Shown: positions 1-10,291, counted from the first letter of the stretch. The stretch: 64,000 nucleotides of DNA from Burkholderiaceae bacterium (GCA_947450605.1 CANFWB010000002.1:1-64000); one strand, 5' to 3'. Numbers and translations: made by a program. The notes: a model not told the origin generated them from the letters alone.

Positions 1-12
1 AAGGTGAGCATC

Positions 13-2868
13 ATGATGCAGGATCAAAGAGATAATTCCTATCTCTTCGGCGGAAACGCCCCCTACGTAGAGGAACTCTACGAATCCTACTTGCACGATC
101 CAGCTTCCGTAGCGGATCATTGGCGAGATTATTTCGATGGCGTGAAGCAGGTGCCTGCGGCAGACGGTTCTTCGAGAACAGATATTGCGCATGCGCCGAT
201 TGTTGCTTCATTTGCCGAGCGGGCTAAGCAGGGCCCCATCAGAACAGTTTCTGATTCTGCCGACTCTGAGATGGGTCGCAAACGCGTTGCTGTTCAGCAA
301 TTGATAGCTGCATATCGTAACGTCGGTAACCGCTGGGCAGATATTGATCCGTTAAAGCGTACAGAGCGTCCAGATATTCCAGAGTTAGATCCTGCGTTTT
401 ATGGCTTTACAGACGGCGATATGGATATCGTCTTCAATACTAGCAATACATTCTTTGGCAAGACAGAGATGTCATTGCGGGATTTATTGCAGGCTTTGCG
501 TGAAACGTATTGCGGCAAGATTGGTGCCGAGTACATGTTCATTGCGGACCAGAAGATTAAAAAGTGGTGGCAAGAGAAATTAGAGTCGATTAGATCAACT
601 CCACGATTTAACGTTGATGAGAAGCGCCAAATTCTGGATCGCGTAACCGCTGCTGAAGGTTTAGAGCGTTACCTCCAAGCTAAGTACGTCGGCCAAAAGC
701 GTTTCTCACTTGAGGGTGGTGACAGCTTCATTCCTTGTATGGATGAGCTAGTTCGTGAAGCCGGCGCTAAGGGCGTGCAAGAGATTGTGATCGGCATGGC
801 CCACCGTGGCCGCTTGAACGTTCTTGTAAATGTCTTGGGCAAGATGCCAACGGATTTATTTGCTGAGTTTGAGCACAAGGGTCCAGAAACCTTGCCTGCA
901 GGTGACGTTAAGTATCACCAAGGCTTCTCAAGTGATATTTCTACACCAGCAGGTCCAGTGCATTTGTCCTTAGCGTTTAACCCATCTCACCTGGAAATTG
1001 TGAATCCAGTTGTTGAAGGGTCGGCACGCGCTCGTATGGAGCGTCGTGGCGATATGTTGGGCGAGCAAGTATTGCCAGTGCTGGTGCACGGTGATGCAGC
1101 GATTGCAGGACAAGGCGTCATGCAAGAAACGTTGGCGATGTCAGAGGTTCGTGGTTACTCTACTGGCGGCACAGTTCACATTGTGATCAATAACCAGATT
1201 GGCTTTACCACTTCAGATCCACGTGATTTGCGTTCTAGCTTGTATTGCACTGACATCATGAAGGTTGTCGATGCCCCTGTATTGCACGTGAATGGTGACG
1301 ATCCTGAGGCGGTAGTCTTGGCCACCAAATTGGCTGTCGAGTTCCGCACCCAGTTCCACAAAGACGTTGCAATTGATATCGTTTGTTTCAGAAAGCTAGG
1401 TCATAACGAGCAAGATACGCCTGCAATGACTCAGCCTTTGATGTACAAAACTATTGCAGCTCATCCAGGTACACGCAAACTGTACGCTGATAAGTTAGAG
1501 GCGCAGGGCGTATTACCAGCCGGTACCGGCGACTTAATGGTGAAAGAATATCGCGCGGCGATGGATGCCGGTAAATCTACCTCTGATCCAGTTCTCAGTA
1601 ATTTCAAAGGCAAGTTTGCGGTCGATTGGTCTCCATTCTTAAATAAGAAGTGGACGGATGAGGCTGATACAGCAATTCCGTTGACAGAGTGGAAACGTCT
1701 GGCTGAAAAGATTTCAACTATTCCTGAGGATTTCAAAGCCCATCCGCTCGTGGAGAAGGTTTACAAAGACCGTGCAGCAATGGGTCGCGGCGAGTCTAAT
1801 ATCGACTGGGGCATGGGCGAGCACATGGCTTTTGCATCCTTGGTAGCCAGTGGTTATCCAGTTCGTTTGTCTGGCGAGGATAGTGGACGCGGTACCTTTA
1901 CCCATCGTCACGCGGTATTGCATAATCAAAATCGCGAGAAGTGGGATACCGGTACTTATATGCCACTACGTCATGTGGCTAAAGATCAGGCTCCATTCCT
2001 CGTTATTGACTCAATCTTGTCGGAAGAGGCTGTGCTCGGTTTTGAGTATGGCTATGCCGCTGCCGAGCCAAATACATTGACGATTTGGGAAGCCCAGTTC
2101 GGCGACTTTGCGAACGGTGCCCAAGTGGTAATTGACCAATTTATCGCTTCCGGTGAAGTCAAATGGGGTCGTGCAAACGGCTTAGTCATGATGTTGCCTC
2201 ATGGTTATGAGGGTCAGGGTCCAGAGCATTCGTCTGCACGTTTGGAGCGTTTTATGCAGTTATGCGCTGACACCAATATGCAGGTGGTTCAACCAACAAC
2301 AGCCTCACAGATCTTCCATGTATTGCGCCGTCAAATGATTCGTCAGTTTCGCAAACCGCTGATCTTGATGACACCAAAATCATTATTGCGCAATAAAGAG
2401 GCTGCCTCACCATTAACCGAGTTCACTAAAGGTGCTTTCCAGACGATTCTGCCTGAACGCGATGCGTCTATTGATGGCAAGAAAGTAACTCGCCTAGTCA
2501 TGTGCTCGGGCAAGGTTTATTACGACTTAGTCAAGTTGCGCACCGAGAAAGCGCTCGATGATGTTGCGATTATTCGGGTTGAGCAGTTATATCCATTCCC
2601 ACATAAAGCATTGACTGCTGAGCTCAAGAAGTATCCAAACCTCGAAGAGGTGGTTTGGTGTCAGGATGAGCCACAAAACCAAGGTGCCTGGTTCTTTGTT
2701 CAGCACAATATTTTGGAAAACATGTCTGAAGGTATGAAGTTGGCCTATGCAGGTCGTCCAGCATCAGCTTCACCAGCCTGTGGATATGCCCATCTCCATC
2801 AAGAACAACAGAAATCTCTCCTTGCAGCAGCATTCGCAAAACTAAAGGGTTATGTCATTACGAAGTAA
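13..2868 (+). CDS. sucA: 2-oxoglutarate dehydrogenase E1 component
   Basis: ThDP-dependent E1 of the 2-oxoglutarate dehydrogenase complex. It decarboxylates 2-oxoglutarate and passes the succinyl group to the lipoyl domain of E2 in the TCA cycle. The N-terminus has the E2-binding DNSYLFGG...YVEELYESYL signature of E1o. The substrate/cofactor motif AHRGRLNVL lies near residue 264 and GDAAIAGQG starts at about 360, followed by the transketolase-like C-terminal half. Length (951 residues) fits the family (about 930-960). I chose the ATG at 13 because AAGGTG at 1-6 gives a well-placed Shine-Dalgarno; an in-frame GTG at 4 and a second ATG at 16 are alternatives. First gene of sucA-odhB-lpdA. Confidence 0.95.
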   Translation: MMQDQRDNSYLFGGNAPYVEELYESYLHDPASVADHWRDYFDGVKQVPAADGSSRTDIAHAPIVASFAERAKQGPIRTVSDSADSEMGRKRVAVQQLIAAYRNVGNRWADIDPLKRTERPDIPELDPAFYGFTDGDMDIVFNTSNTFFGKTEMSLRDLLQALRETYCGKIGAEYMFIADQKIKKWWQEKLESIRSTPRFNVDEKRQILDRVTAAEGLERYLQAKYVGQKRFSLEGGDSFIPCMDELVREAGAKGVQEIVIGMAHRGRLNVLVNVLGKMPTDLFAEFEHKGPETLPAGDVKYHQGFSSDISTPAGPVHLSLAFNPSHLEIVNPVVEGSARARMERRGDMLGEQVLPVLVHGDAAIAGQGVMQETLAMSEVRGYSTGGTVHIVINNQIGFTTSDPRDLRSSLYCTDIMKVVDAPVLHVNGDDPEAVVLATKLAVEFRTQFHKDVAIDIVCFRKLGHNEQDTPAMTQPLMYKTIAAHPGTRKLYADKLEAQGVLPAGTGDLMVKEYRAAMDAGKSTSDPVLSNFKGKFAVDWSPFLNKKWTDEADTAIPLTEWKRLAEKISTIPEDFKAHPLVEKVYKDRAAMGRGESNIDWGMGEHMAFASLVASGYPVRLSGEDSGRGTFTHRHAVLHNQNREKWDTGTYMPLRHVAKDQAPFLVIDSILSEEAVLGFEYGYAAAEPNTLTIWEAQFGDFANGAQVVIDQFIASGEVKWGRANGLVMMLPHGYEGQGPEHSSARLERFMQLCADTNMQVVQPTTASQIFHVLRRQMIRQFRKPLILMTPKSLLRNKEAASPLTEFTKGAFQTILPERDASIDGKKVTRLVMCSGKVYYDLVKLRTEKALDDVAIIRVEQLYPFPHKALTAELKKYPNLEEVVWCQDEPQNQGAWFFVQHNILENMSEGMKLAYAGRPASASPACGYAHLHQEQQKSLLAAAFAKLKGYVITK

Positions 2869-2911
2869 TCGTAGACATCACTCTATATACAAACACTAAA
2901 TAGGATTAATC

Positions 2912-4102
2912 ATGGCTATTTTTGAAGTTAAAGTTCCCCAACTCTCCGAGTCAGTAGCGGAAGCTACTTTGTTGCAATGGAAAAAGAAAGTCGGCGATGC
3001 TGTCGGTCAGGATGAAATTCTGATCGAAATCGAAACCGACAAAGTGGTGTTGGAGGTTCCAGCACCATCAGCTGGTGTGATTACCGAGATCGTAGTTGCT
3101 GACGGTGGCACTGTCGTTGCTGAGCAGTTGATTGCGAAGATTGATAGCACTGCCGTTGCTGCCGCCCCAGCACCCGCGGCTGCTCCAGCTGCCGCCCCTG
3201 CTAAAGCTGCTCCTGCCGCCAAGTCTTCCGGTGCCGCCGCCGCTCCTTCAGCAGCAAAAATTCTTGCTGAAAATAATATGAGCGCTGGCCAAGTTGCTGG
3301 GTCTGGTCGTGATGGTCGTGTCACCAAAGGTGATGCATTAAATGCTGTAGCTGGTGGTGCAACTTCGGCAGCATTGCCAAGCGCGCCAATTCCGATGGGC
3401 AATCGTCCAGAAGAGCGTGTACCAATGAGCCGCTTGCGTGCTCGAATTGCTGAGCGTTTGCTGGAATCACAAGCAAACAATGCCATCTTGACCACCTTCA
3501 ATGAAGTCAACATGGCACCAGTGATTGCAATGCGTAATAAGTACAAAGACCAGTTTGAAAAAGTGCATGGCGTGAAGTTGGGCTTCATGTCTTTCTTCGT
3601 TAAAGCAGCAACTCATGCATTGAAGAAGTTCCCATTATTGAACGCCTCTGTTGATGGCAACGATATCGTTTACCACGGTTACTTTGATATTGGTATCGCA
3701 GTGAGCTCACCACGCGGTTTGGTGGTTCCTATTTTGCGCGATGTTGATCAAATGAATTTGGCCGATATCGAGAAAAAGATTGCTGAGTTTGGTGCTAAGG
3801 CACGTGAAGGTAAATTGTCATTAGAGGATTTAACTGGCGGCACATTCTCCATTTCAAATGGTGGTGTATTTGGCTCCATGCTCTCCACTCCAATCATTAA
3901 CCCTCCACAGTCCGCTATTTTGGGTATTCATGCGACTAAAGAGCGTGCTGTCGTTGAGAACGGTCAAATTGTGATTCGTCCAATTAACTACCTCGCTTTG
4001 TCATATGACCATCGCATCATTGACGGTCGCGAAGCGGTGCTTGGTTTGGTTGCCATGAAGGATGCTTTAGAAGATCCCTCACGTCTTCTCCTTGATTTGT
4101 AA
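2912..4102 (+). CDS. odhB: dihydrolipoyllysine succinyltransferase E2 of 2-oxoglutarate dehydrogenase
   Basis: Core E2 that accepts the succinyl group on lipoyl-lysine and transfers it to CoA. A single N-terminal lipoyl domain (residues 1-77) carries the target lysine K44 in [11 protein letters not shown]. An Ala/Pro-rich flexible linker follows (about 80-110), then a peripheral-subunit binding domain (about 112-148) and the acyltransferase domain, with catalytic H367 and D371 in the C-terminal [11 protein letters not shown] motif. At 396 residues it is typical of one-lipoyl E2o. It lies 43 bp after sucA with AGGA before the ATG, and lpdA follows after 11 bp, so one operon is likely. In other species the gene is also called sucB. 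Confidence 0.95.
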   Translation: MAIFEVKVPQLSESVAEATLLQWKKKVGDAVGQDEILIEIETDKVVLEVPAPSAGVITEIVVADGGTVVAEQLIAKIDSTAVAAAPAPAAAPAAAPAKAAPAAKSSGAAAAPSAAKILAENNMSAGQVAGSGRDGRVTKGDALNAVAGGATSAALPSAPIPMGNRPEERVPMSRLRARIAERLLESQANNAILTTFNEVNMAPVIAMRNKYKDQFEKVHGVKLGFMSFFVKAATHALKKFPLLNASVDGNDIVYHGYFDIGIAVSSPRGLVVPILRDVDQMNLADIEKKIAEFGAKAREGKLSLEDLTGGTFSISNGGVFGSMLSTPIINPPQSAILGIHATKERAVVENGQIVIRPINYLALSYDHRIIDGREAVLGLVAMKDALEDPSRLLLDL

Positions 4103-4113
4103 GAGAGAAGATT

Positions 4114-5550
4114 ATGAGTCAATCATTTGACGTATTAGTTATTGGCGGTGGACCTGGTGGTTATATCGCTGCGATTCGTGCAGCACAACTGGGTTTCAAG
4201 GTCGCTTGCGCAGAATCGAATGCTTATGACGATCCAAAGGGCGAGCCACGCTTGGGCGGCACTTGCTTGAACGTTGGTTGCATTCCATCCAAGGCATTGC
4301 TTGCTTCGTCTGAGGAATTTGAAAAGATTAGTCATCACGTTGCAGACCACGGTATTACTGTTGGCTCTGTCAAGTTAGACTCCAACAAAATGATCGCTCG
4401 TAAGGATGCGATTGTGACCAAGATGACTGCTGGTATTCAGTTCCTGTTCCGTAAGAATAAAATTACCTTACTCAAAGGCCATGCATCTTTCGAAGGTAAG
4501 GGTGCTGATGGCTATCAGGTCAAGATAGACGGTAAAGATAAAGAAGTCGTTACCGCTAAGAATGTGATCATCGCCACTGGATCTAAGGCACGTCATTTAC
4601 CAAATATTCCTGTTGATAATGTATTGATCAGCGACAACGAAGGTGGTCTCAAGTTTGATTCCATTCCGAAGAAGTTGGGAGTGATTGGTGCTGGTGTGAT
4701 TGGTTTGGAGTTGGGCTCCGTCTGGCGTCGTGTTGGCTCTGATGTCACCATTCTTGAAGCGCTCCCCACTTTTTTGGGTGCTTGTGATCAGGGTATCGCA
4801 AAAGAAGCGCAAAAGATTTTCACCAAGCAAGGCCTCAAAATGAATATGGGAGTCAAGATTGGTGAAGTGAAAGCAGACAAAAAGGGTGTTGTTGTTAATT
4901 ACACCGATAGCGAAGGCAAAGCTCAGAAATTAGAGTGCGATCGCTTAATTGTTTCTGTTGGTCGCGTGCCAAACACTGAAAAATTAGGTCTTGATAAGAT
5001 CGGCCTTAAAGTGGATGAGCGTGGCTTCATTCCAATTGATGACCATACCTGCGCTACCGCAGCTCCTGGTGTTTATGCGGTCGGTGACGTAGTACGTGGT
5101 CCAATGTTGGCGCACAAGGCTGAGGACGAAGGTGTTTTGGTTGCTGAAATCATTGCTGGTCAAAAGCCCCACATCGACTACAACTGCATTCCTTGGGTTA
5201 TCTACACCGATCCAGAAATTGCTTGGGTTGGAAAAACTGAAGAGCAGCTCAAGCAAGCTGGCATTGCTTACAAGGCGGGTCAGTTCCCATTTGCTGCTAA
5301 TGGGCGTGCTTTGGGTATGGACCGTGCTGATGGTTTTGTCAAAGTTCTTGCTGACGAGAAAACCGATGAAATTCTGGGCGTTCATATTATTGGGCCCAAT
5401 GCTTCTGACTTAATTGCTGAAGCAGCGGTAGCAATGGAATTTAAAGCAGCAGCTGAAGATATTGCTCGTATCTGTCATCCACATCCAAGCTTGTCGGAAG
5501 TGGTTCGCGAAGCAGCATTAGCGACGGATAAACGTGCTTTAAACATGTAA
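4114..5550 (+). CDS. lpdA: dihydrolipoyl dehydrogenase E3
   Basis: FAD-dependent E3 that reoxidises dihydrolipoamide and passes electrons to NAD+. The FAD-binding GGGPGG is at residues 11-16. The redox-active disulfide is C51/C56 in GGTCLNVGCIPSK. The NAD-binding GAGVIGLELG lies near residue 193. The C-terminal catalytic pair is H457 and E462 in HPSLSE. Length 478 is normal. It sits directly behind odhB with AGAGAAG as ribosome-binding site and clearly serves the oxoglutarate dehydrogenase complex, though E3 is often shared with other 2-oxoacid complexes. Confidence 0.96.
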   Translation: MSQSFDVLVIGGGPGGYIAAIRAAQLGFKVACAESNAYDDPKGEPRLGGTCLNVGCIPSKALLASSEEFEKISHHVADHGITVGSVKLDSNKMIARKDAIVTKMTAGIQFLFRKNKITLLKGHASFEGKGADGYQVKIDGKDKEVVTAKNVIIATGSKARHLPNIPVDNVLISDNEGGLKFDSIPKKLGVIGAGVIGLELGSVWRRVGSDVTILEALPTFLGACDQGIAKEAQKIFTKQGLKMNMGVKIGEVKADKKGVVVNYTDSEGKAQKLECDRLIVSVGRVPNTEKLGLDKIGLKVDERGFIPIDDHTCATAAPGVYAVGDVVRGPMLAHKAEDEGVLVAEIIAGQKPHIDYNCIPWVIYTDPEIAWVGKTEEQLKQAGIAYKAGQFPFAANGRALGMDRADGFVKVLADEKTDEILGVHIIGPNASDLIAEAAVAMEFKAAAEDIARICHPHPSLSEVVREAALATDKRALNM

Positions 5551-6654
5551 TTGAAAGCATTAGAGTATTACCATCAAGAGTTAAAAGCGCGCGGGTATCA
5601 AAGTGATCCCGCGCAGCTTGCTGCTATTGAGCGCTTACAGCGCTGCGAAGATGAGTGGATTGCTTATAAAGAAATTCGCAGTAGTGGCTTAAAAAAGAAA
5701 CTCTTTAAACCAAAGTTGCCTCGTGGGGTATATCTTTGGGGTGGAGTGGGTCGCGGCAAATCCTTTCTGATGGATTGCTTCTTCGCGGCGTCACCATTGG
5801 AAAAAAAGATCCGTATTCACTTTCATGAGTTCATGAGAGAGGTGCATCGCGAGCTTCATGAACTTTCTGGAATGTCGGATCCACTTGATGAACTTTCCAA
5901 AAGAATTTCTAAGCGCTATCGCCTCATCTGTTTTGATGAGTTTCATATCAATGACATTGCTGATGCGATGATTTTGTATCGTTTGCTGCGCGCGCTTTTT
6001 GAAGATCGCGTTCAGTTTGTGATGACCTCAAACTATCAGCCTAGTCAGTTGTATCCCAACGGTTTACATCGGGATCGCCTGCTTCCCGCCATCAAACTGC
6101 TCGAAGAGCAGCTCGATGTCATGAATGTGGATGCCGGTAACGACTACCGACGCATACAGATGGCTCAAGTAGAGGCCTACCTCACTCCGGTCAATGCAAG
6201 CACCCATGCGATTTTGATGCAAATGTTCCAGACTTTGATTGGAAATCAGAAGGAAACGGTTCGTCCTGTTCTGCGGATAGAATCTCGAGAGTTAAGGCCG
6301 CTACATATGGCCGAAGGGGTAGTGTGGTTTGATTTTCAGACCCTCTGTTGTGGACCAAGGTCACAAAATGATTACCTGGAGATCTCCAATCAGTTTCATA
6401 CGGTGATTTTGTCAGGCGTCCCCTATATGCCCCCTAGAATGACCAATGAAGCCCGCCGCTTCATTTGGCTAATTGATGTCCTTTATGACCATAAAATCAA
6501 ATTAATCATCTCCGCAGAGGTTCCTGCGGTTGATTTATACACCGAGGGTCAAATCACTAGCGAGTTCTCCAGAACGGTTTCTCGGCTGATTGAGATGCAA
6601 TCCCGTGACTACCTGGATGCACCTCGCCGGGTAGTTGATACCAGCTTGACCTAA
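5551..6654 (+). CDS. zapE: ZapE/AFG1-family ATPase
   Basis: AAA+-type P-loop ATPase of the AFG1/ZapE family. In E. coli ZapE associates with the Z-ring at division under low oxygen, and the mitochondrial homologue acts in respiratory-complex quality control. Walker A is GGVGRGKS near residue 66 and Walker B is ICFDEFHIND near 127. Length 367 matches the family. The only plausible start is TTG, placed immediately after the lpdA TAA with no intergenic base. No clear Shine-Dalgarno is visible, so translation probably depends on reinitiation from lpdA. Linkage of zapE to sucA-odhB-lpdA points to co-expression with TCA enzymes. Confidence 0.88.
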   Translation: MKALEYYHQELKARGYQSDPAQLAAIERLQRCEDEWIAYKEIRSSGLKKKLFKPKLPRGVYLWGGVGRGKSFLMDCFFAASPLEKKIRIHFHEFMREVHRELHELSGMSDPLDELSKRISKRYRLICFDEFHINDIADAMILYRLLRALFEDRVQFVMTSNYQPSQLYPNGLHRDRLLPAIKLLEEQLDVMNVDAGNDYRRIQMAQVEAYLTPVNASTHAILMQMFQTLIGNQKETVRPVLRIESRELRPLHMAEGVVWFDFQTLCCGPRSQNDYLEISNQFHTVILSGVPYMPPRMTNEARRFIWLIDVLYDHKIKLIISAEVPAVDLYTEGQITSEFSRTVSRLIEMQSRDYLDAPRRVVDTSLT

Positions 6655-6666
6655 AATAGGGTCATG
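6652..6666 (+). promoter_or_regulatory. -10-like TAAAAT six bases before the rnm ATG (leaderless start)
   Basis: TAAAAT at 6652-6657, six bases, then the ATG. Transcription would begin at the A of the start codon. The only purine run (AGGG) sits two bases from the ATG, too close for a ribosome-binding site. A good -35 is not visible. Confidence 0.45.
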
Positions 6667-7512
6667 ACCAGTAATTCCAACCTAAACGCAGATTTACATT
6701 GCCACTCCGTGGTTTCGGATGGAACCTTAACGCCTGAGCAATTAGCAGAGCGCGCTCATGCCAATGGTGTTCATTTGTGGGCGTTGACTGATCACGATGA
6801 GTTAGGCGGCCAGGAGAGGGCTAGAATTGCAGCAACCACACTGGGTATGGATTACCTTTCTGGGGTTGAGATTTCGGTGACTTGGATGGGTCAGACTATT
6901 CATATCGTTGGCCTTGGAATTGATGCTAACCATGCTGGGATTCTAGAAGGCCTGCGTCGTACCCGTGAAGGCCGTGGCAATCGCGCCAAAATGATGGCCG
7001 AGCAATTGCTGAAGGCAGGTATACCTGGTGCCTATGAAGGCGCCCTACATTTTGCTGGTAATCATGATTTAATTTCTCGCACACACTTCGCGCGCTTTCT
7101 GGTGGAGCAGGGCGTCTGCCGTGATACCGACCAGGTGTTTAAAAACTATTTGGTTGAGGACAAACCAGGCTATGTTCCACACCTCTGGGCATCATTAGAT
7201 GATGCAGTTGCTTGGATCAAGGCGGCCGGTGGCGCTGCTGTGATAGCTCATCCTGGTAGGTATAAGCTCAATGCGATGCAAATGGATGAGCTCTATAAGC
7301 ATTTTAAGGAAATTGGCGGCATGGCAATTGAAGTGATCACTGGCAGCCATAGCCCTAATCAATATCAAACCTATGGCAAGATTGCTCAGCACTATGGGTT
7401 CTTAGCTTCTCGAGGATCTGATTTTCATGATCCAGAAGAGAGTTATATTGATCTTGGTGTATTGCCGCATCTGCCTACTCATTTAACCCCGGTATGGACG
7501 CTATTTCATTAA
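6664..7512 (+). CDS. rnm: PHP-domain nuclease (RNase AM / TrpH / YciV family)
   Basis: PHP-superfamily metal-dependent phosphoesterase. E. coli Rnm (YciV) is a 5'-3' exonuclease that matures the 5' ends of rRNAs and degrades 3',5'-bisphosphonucleotides. Metal-binding motifs are visible: HCHSVVSDG near residue 12, TDHDELGG near 41, GVEISV, IAHPGRY near 196 and SDFHD near 252. Length 282 is close to the E. coli protein (293). It follows zapE by nine bases but has its own TAAAAT box, so it may be transcribed independently. Confidence 0.85.
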   Translation: MTSNSNLNADLHCHSVVSDGTLTPEQLAERAHANGVHLWALTDHDELGGQERARIAATTLGMDYLSGVEISVTWMGQTIHIVGLGIDANHAGILEGLRRTREGRGNRAKMMAEQLLKAGIPGAYEGALHFAGNHDLISRTHFARFLVEQGVCRDTDQVFKNYLVEDKPGYVPHLWASLDDAVAWIKAAGGAAVIAHPGRYKLNAMQMDELYKHFKEIGGMAIEVITGSHSPNQYQTYGKIAQHYGFLASRGSDFHDPEESYIDLGVLPHLPTHLTPVWTLFH

Positions 7513-7565
7513 GCGACTATTTACACTTAACCAGTTTTAATTACTCCTAAAGAATAAAGATCAAG

Positions 7566-8768
7566 ATGTTTGCAGAACGCGTTCTCTCTGGCATGCGACC
7601 AACCGGTAGTTTGCACCTCGGCCATTACCATGGCGTTTTAAAGAATTGGGTTCGCCTGCAGTCTGAGTATCCCTGCTACTTTTTTGTAGCAGACTGGCAT
7701 GCCTTAACGACCCACTATGAAACCCCTGATGTGATTGAGCAATCGGTCTGGGATATGGTAGTAGATTGGCTTGCTTGTGGTGTTGATCCTAACCAGGCGA
7801 CTTTGTTTATTCAAAGCAAGGTACCTGAACATGCAGAACTCTTTTTACTCCTCTCGATGGGTACTCCGCTGGGTTGGCTTGAGCGAGTTCCCACATACAA
7901 GGATCAGATTGAAAAGCTCAAAGAAAAAGATCTGCAAACCTACGGTTTCTTGGGTTATCCCTTGCTTCAGGCAGCTGATATTCTGATTTATCGTGCGCAA
8001 TTTGTGCCGGTAGGGGAGGATCAGGTTCCGCATGTAGAGATGACGCGTGAAGTGGCGCGCCGTTTTAATTACCTCTATGGCCGCGAGCCTGGGTTCGAAG
8101 AAAAGGCACTGGAGGCGGTTAAAAAATTAGGCAGTAAGCGTGCCAAGATGTACGCTGAGTTACGCGTAGCTTTTCAGGAGCGGGGCGATGATGAGGCATT
8201 AGAGCAGGCTAAAGCATTGCTTCAAGAGGCTCAAAGTCTATCCATGGCAGATCGGGAAAGATTGTTTGGTTTCTTAGAAGGCGCCCGAAAAATTATTTTG
8301 CCAGAGCCACAAGCTTTGCTCACCTCCGCTTCACGCATGCCCGGTATTGATGGTCAAAAGATGTCTAAGTCTTATGGCAATACGATTAGCATTCGCGAGA
8401 AACCAGAAGAGGTGATTCGCTCTATTCGTACCATGCCGACTGATCCAGCTCGTGTTCGCAGAACCGATCCAGGGGATCCTGCGCGTTGCCCGGTTTGGCA
8501 GTTGCATACCGTGTATTCCAACGAAGATACTAAAACTTGGGTTCAAAAAGAATGTCAGTCAGCGGGTATCGGTTGCTTGGAATGCAAGCAACCTGTAATC
8601 GATGCCATTTTGGCTGAACAGCAACCGATGTTTGAGCGTGCACAGAAGTATTTGGACGACCCAAGCTTGCTGCGATCTATCATTGCCGATGGCTGTGACA
8701 AGGCTCGCAAGGTCGCCCAGGAAACCATGCGCGAGGTTCGTGAGTCTATGGGTTTAGCGTACGATTAA
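7566..8768 (+). CDS. trpS: tryptophanyl-tRNA synthetase
   Basis: Class Ic aminoacyl-tRNA synthetase charging tRNA-Trp. The HIGH-type motif HLGH is at residues 17-20 and KMSKS at 265-269. The protein has 400 residues against 334 in E. coli. The extra length is a mostly helical, charged insertion at about residues 170-245, between the Rossmann fold and KMSKS. From memory, long TrpS proteins of this kind occur in Burkholderiales. A C-terminal CLECKQPV segment is also present. Confidence 0.94.
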   Translation: MFAERVLSGMRPTGSLHLGHYHGVLKNWVRLQSEYPCYFFVADWHALTTHYETPDVIEQSVWDMVVDWLACGVDPNQATLFIQSKVPEHAELFLLLSMGTPLGWLERVPTYKDQIEKLKEKDLQTYGFLGYPLLQAADILIYRAQFVPVGEDQVPHVEMTREVARRFNYLYGREPGFEEKALEAVKKLGSKRAKMYAELRVAFQERGDDEALEQAKALLQEAQSLSMADRERLFGFLEGARKIILPEPQALLTSASRMPGIDGQKMSKSYGNTISIREKPEEVIRSIRTMPTDPARVRRTDPGDPARCPVWQLHTVYSNEDTKTWVQKECQSAGIGCLECKQPVIDAILAEQQPMFERAQKYLDDPSLLRSIIADGCDKARKVAQETMREVRESMGLAYD

Positions 8769-8778
8769 GGTTAAGCAC

Positions 8779-9342
8779 TTGCTCTCATTACATGATGTGA
8801 TCGTAGATGCCTCCATTTGGGTGAAGCGTTTTGCGCCCTTGATTCCAAATGAGGGATCAGTCTTGGATTTGGCTTGCGGTTCAGGTAGGCATTCTGTTTT
8901 GTTGGCTTCGCTAGGCCATGATGTTTTGGCTGTTGATCAAGATGTGGGCGCTATTGAGGCATTAGAAAACCCTAGAATTCAAGCTCAACAAGCTGACCTT
9001 GAGGGCGTTTTATGGCCTCTAGAGGATCAGCATTTTTCAGGCGTTGTGGTGACGAATTACCTCTATCGCCCATTTTTAGATCTGTTGCCCCAGTTGCTGT
9101 GTGAAGGCGGCATCTTGATCTATGAAACCTTTGCCGACGGAAACGCTGAATTTGGAAAGCCATCCAATCCCAATTTCTTACTAAAACCCGGGGAATTGCT
9201 CGCTTTAGCGGCGCGTTCAGGCCTGAAAGTCATTGCTTACGAGGATATTTACCTCGATCAGCCTAAACCAGCTATGGTTCAGCGGATTTGTGCCGTAAAA
9301 GGGCGTTTAAAAGGGTGCATTCCGTTACAATTTGGTGGTTAA
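8779..9342 (+). CDS. class I SAM-dependent methyltransferase
   Basis: Small Rossmann-fold methyltransferase. Motif [10 protein letters not shown] is at residues 28-36, the acidic residue ending strand 2 is in VLAVDQD near 53, and a motif IV-like [12 protein letters not shown] lies near 92. Length 187 and the motif set recall TehB/UbiE-type domains, but the substrate cannot be read from the sequence. The start is TTG, eight bases after AAGG in the trpS-methyltransferase gap of ten bases, so it is probably co-transcribed with trpS. Confidence 0.75.
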   Translation: MLSLHDVIVDASIWVKRFAPLIPNEGSVLDLACGSGRHSVLLASLGHDVLAVDQDVGAIEALENPRIQAQQADLEGVLWPLEDQHFSGVVVTNYLYRPFLDLLPQLLCEGGILIYETFADGNAEFGKPSNPNFLLKPGELLALAARSGLKVIAYEDIYLDQPKPAMVQRICAVKGRLKGCIPLQFGG

Positions 9343-9367
9343 CATTCAGATAAATCAGACGCATTCA

Positions 9368-10291
9368 GTGACTAATACAACACAATCCCAAGCCAGTAAA
9401 AAGCCTATTGCTGGCAGTATGCCCGCTATTGTGACGCCGATGCTCGAGGATGGGAGTCTGGATTTCCCCGCCTTGCGTTCATTATTGGATTGGCATGTCG
9501 CCGAAGGTTCTGACGGCATCGTGATTGTGGGTACTAGCGGTGAATCTCCAACAGTTTCTGTTGAGGAGCACTGCGAACTCATTAAAGTCACCGTTGATCA
9601 TATTGCTGGCCGCATTCCGGTAATTGCTGGAACCGGCGGTAATTCCACAACTGAAGCGGTCGAACTAACCATGTTTGCCAAATCGGTTGGTGCAGACGCT
9701 AGCCTGCAGGTGGTTCCTTATTACAACAAGCCTACCCAAGACGGTATGTTTGCTCACTTCAAGAAAATTGCAGAGTCGGTTGATCTGCCCGTTATTCTTT
9801 ACAACGTTCCCGGTAGAACAGTTGCGGATCTTGCTGGTGAGACAACGGTTCGCCTTGCGGCAGTGCCTGGCATCATTGGCATTAAAGATGCAACAGGTAG
9901 CATTGAGCGCGGTACCTTATTGTTGGCTGATTTGAAGCGTGCTGGACATCAAGATTTTTCTGTGTTTTCCGGTGACGACCTGAGTGCCGCAATGCTGATG
10001 CTCATGGGGGGCAAAGGCAATATCTCCGTTACTGCGAACATCGCACCCCGTTTGATGCATGAATTGTGTCAGGCTGCTATGTCTGATGATGTTGTGAAGA
10101 CGCGTGAGATTCAATATCAATTACTGGCTGTGCATAAAGCCATGTTTACTGAGGCGAACCCAATTCCCGTGAAATGGGCCTTGCATGAAATGGGCAAAGT
10201 CACAGCTGGAATTCGTTTGCCCTTAACCCCTTTGAGTGTTGCCTTGCGCGAACCCTTGAAGACTGCAATGAAACAGGCCGGCTTACTATGA
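9368..10291 (+). CDS. dapA: 4-hydroxy-tetrahydrodipicolinate synthase
   Basis: Class I aldolase that condenses pyruvate with aspartate semialdehyde, the first committed step to diaminopimelate and lysine. The TSGESPT motif binds pyruvate. Y145 lies in LYNVPGR and the Schiff-base lysine is K173 in GIKDATGS (numbered from the GTG used here). The frame is open back to TTG at 9332, inside the methyltransferase gene. I prefer GTG at 9368 because the extra residues are not family-like and the preceding stop is at 9342. Length 307 fits. bamC begins within the stop codon, the same pairing as E. coli dapA-bamC. Confidence 0.93.
   Translation: MTNTTQSQASKKPIAGSMPAIVTPMLEDGSLDFPALRSLLDWHVAEGSDGIVIVGTSGESPTVSVEEHCELIKVTVDHIAGRIPVIAGTGGNSTTEAVELTMFAKSVGADASLQVVPYYNKPTQDGMFAHFKKIAESVDLPVILYNVPGRTVADLAGETTVRLAAVPGIIGIKDATGSIERGTLLLADLKRAGHQDFSVFSGDDLSAAMLMLMGGKGNISVTANIAPRLMHELCQAAMSDDVVKTREIQYQLLAVHKAMFTEANPIPVKWALHEMGKVTAGIRLPLTPLSVALREPLKTAMKQAGLL

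Noticed and set aside
3007..3588. 193-codon minus-strand open frame opposite odhB
   Set aside because: It is the mirror of the Ala/Pro linker (GCN/CCN codons free of stops on the other strand). No ribosome-binding site and no family features.
4984..5385. 133-codon minus-strand frame inside lpdA
   Set aside because: Shadow of a clearly conserved gene; low-quality composition and no start signal.
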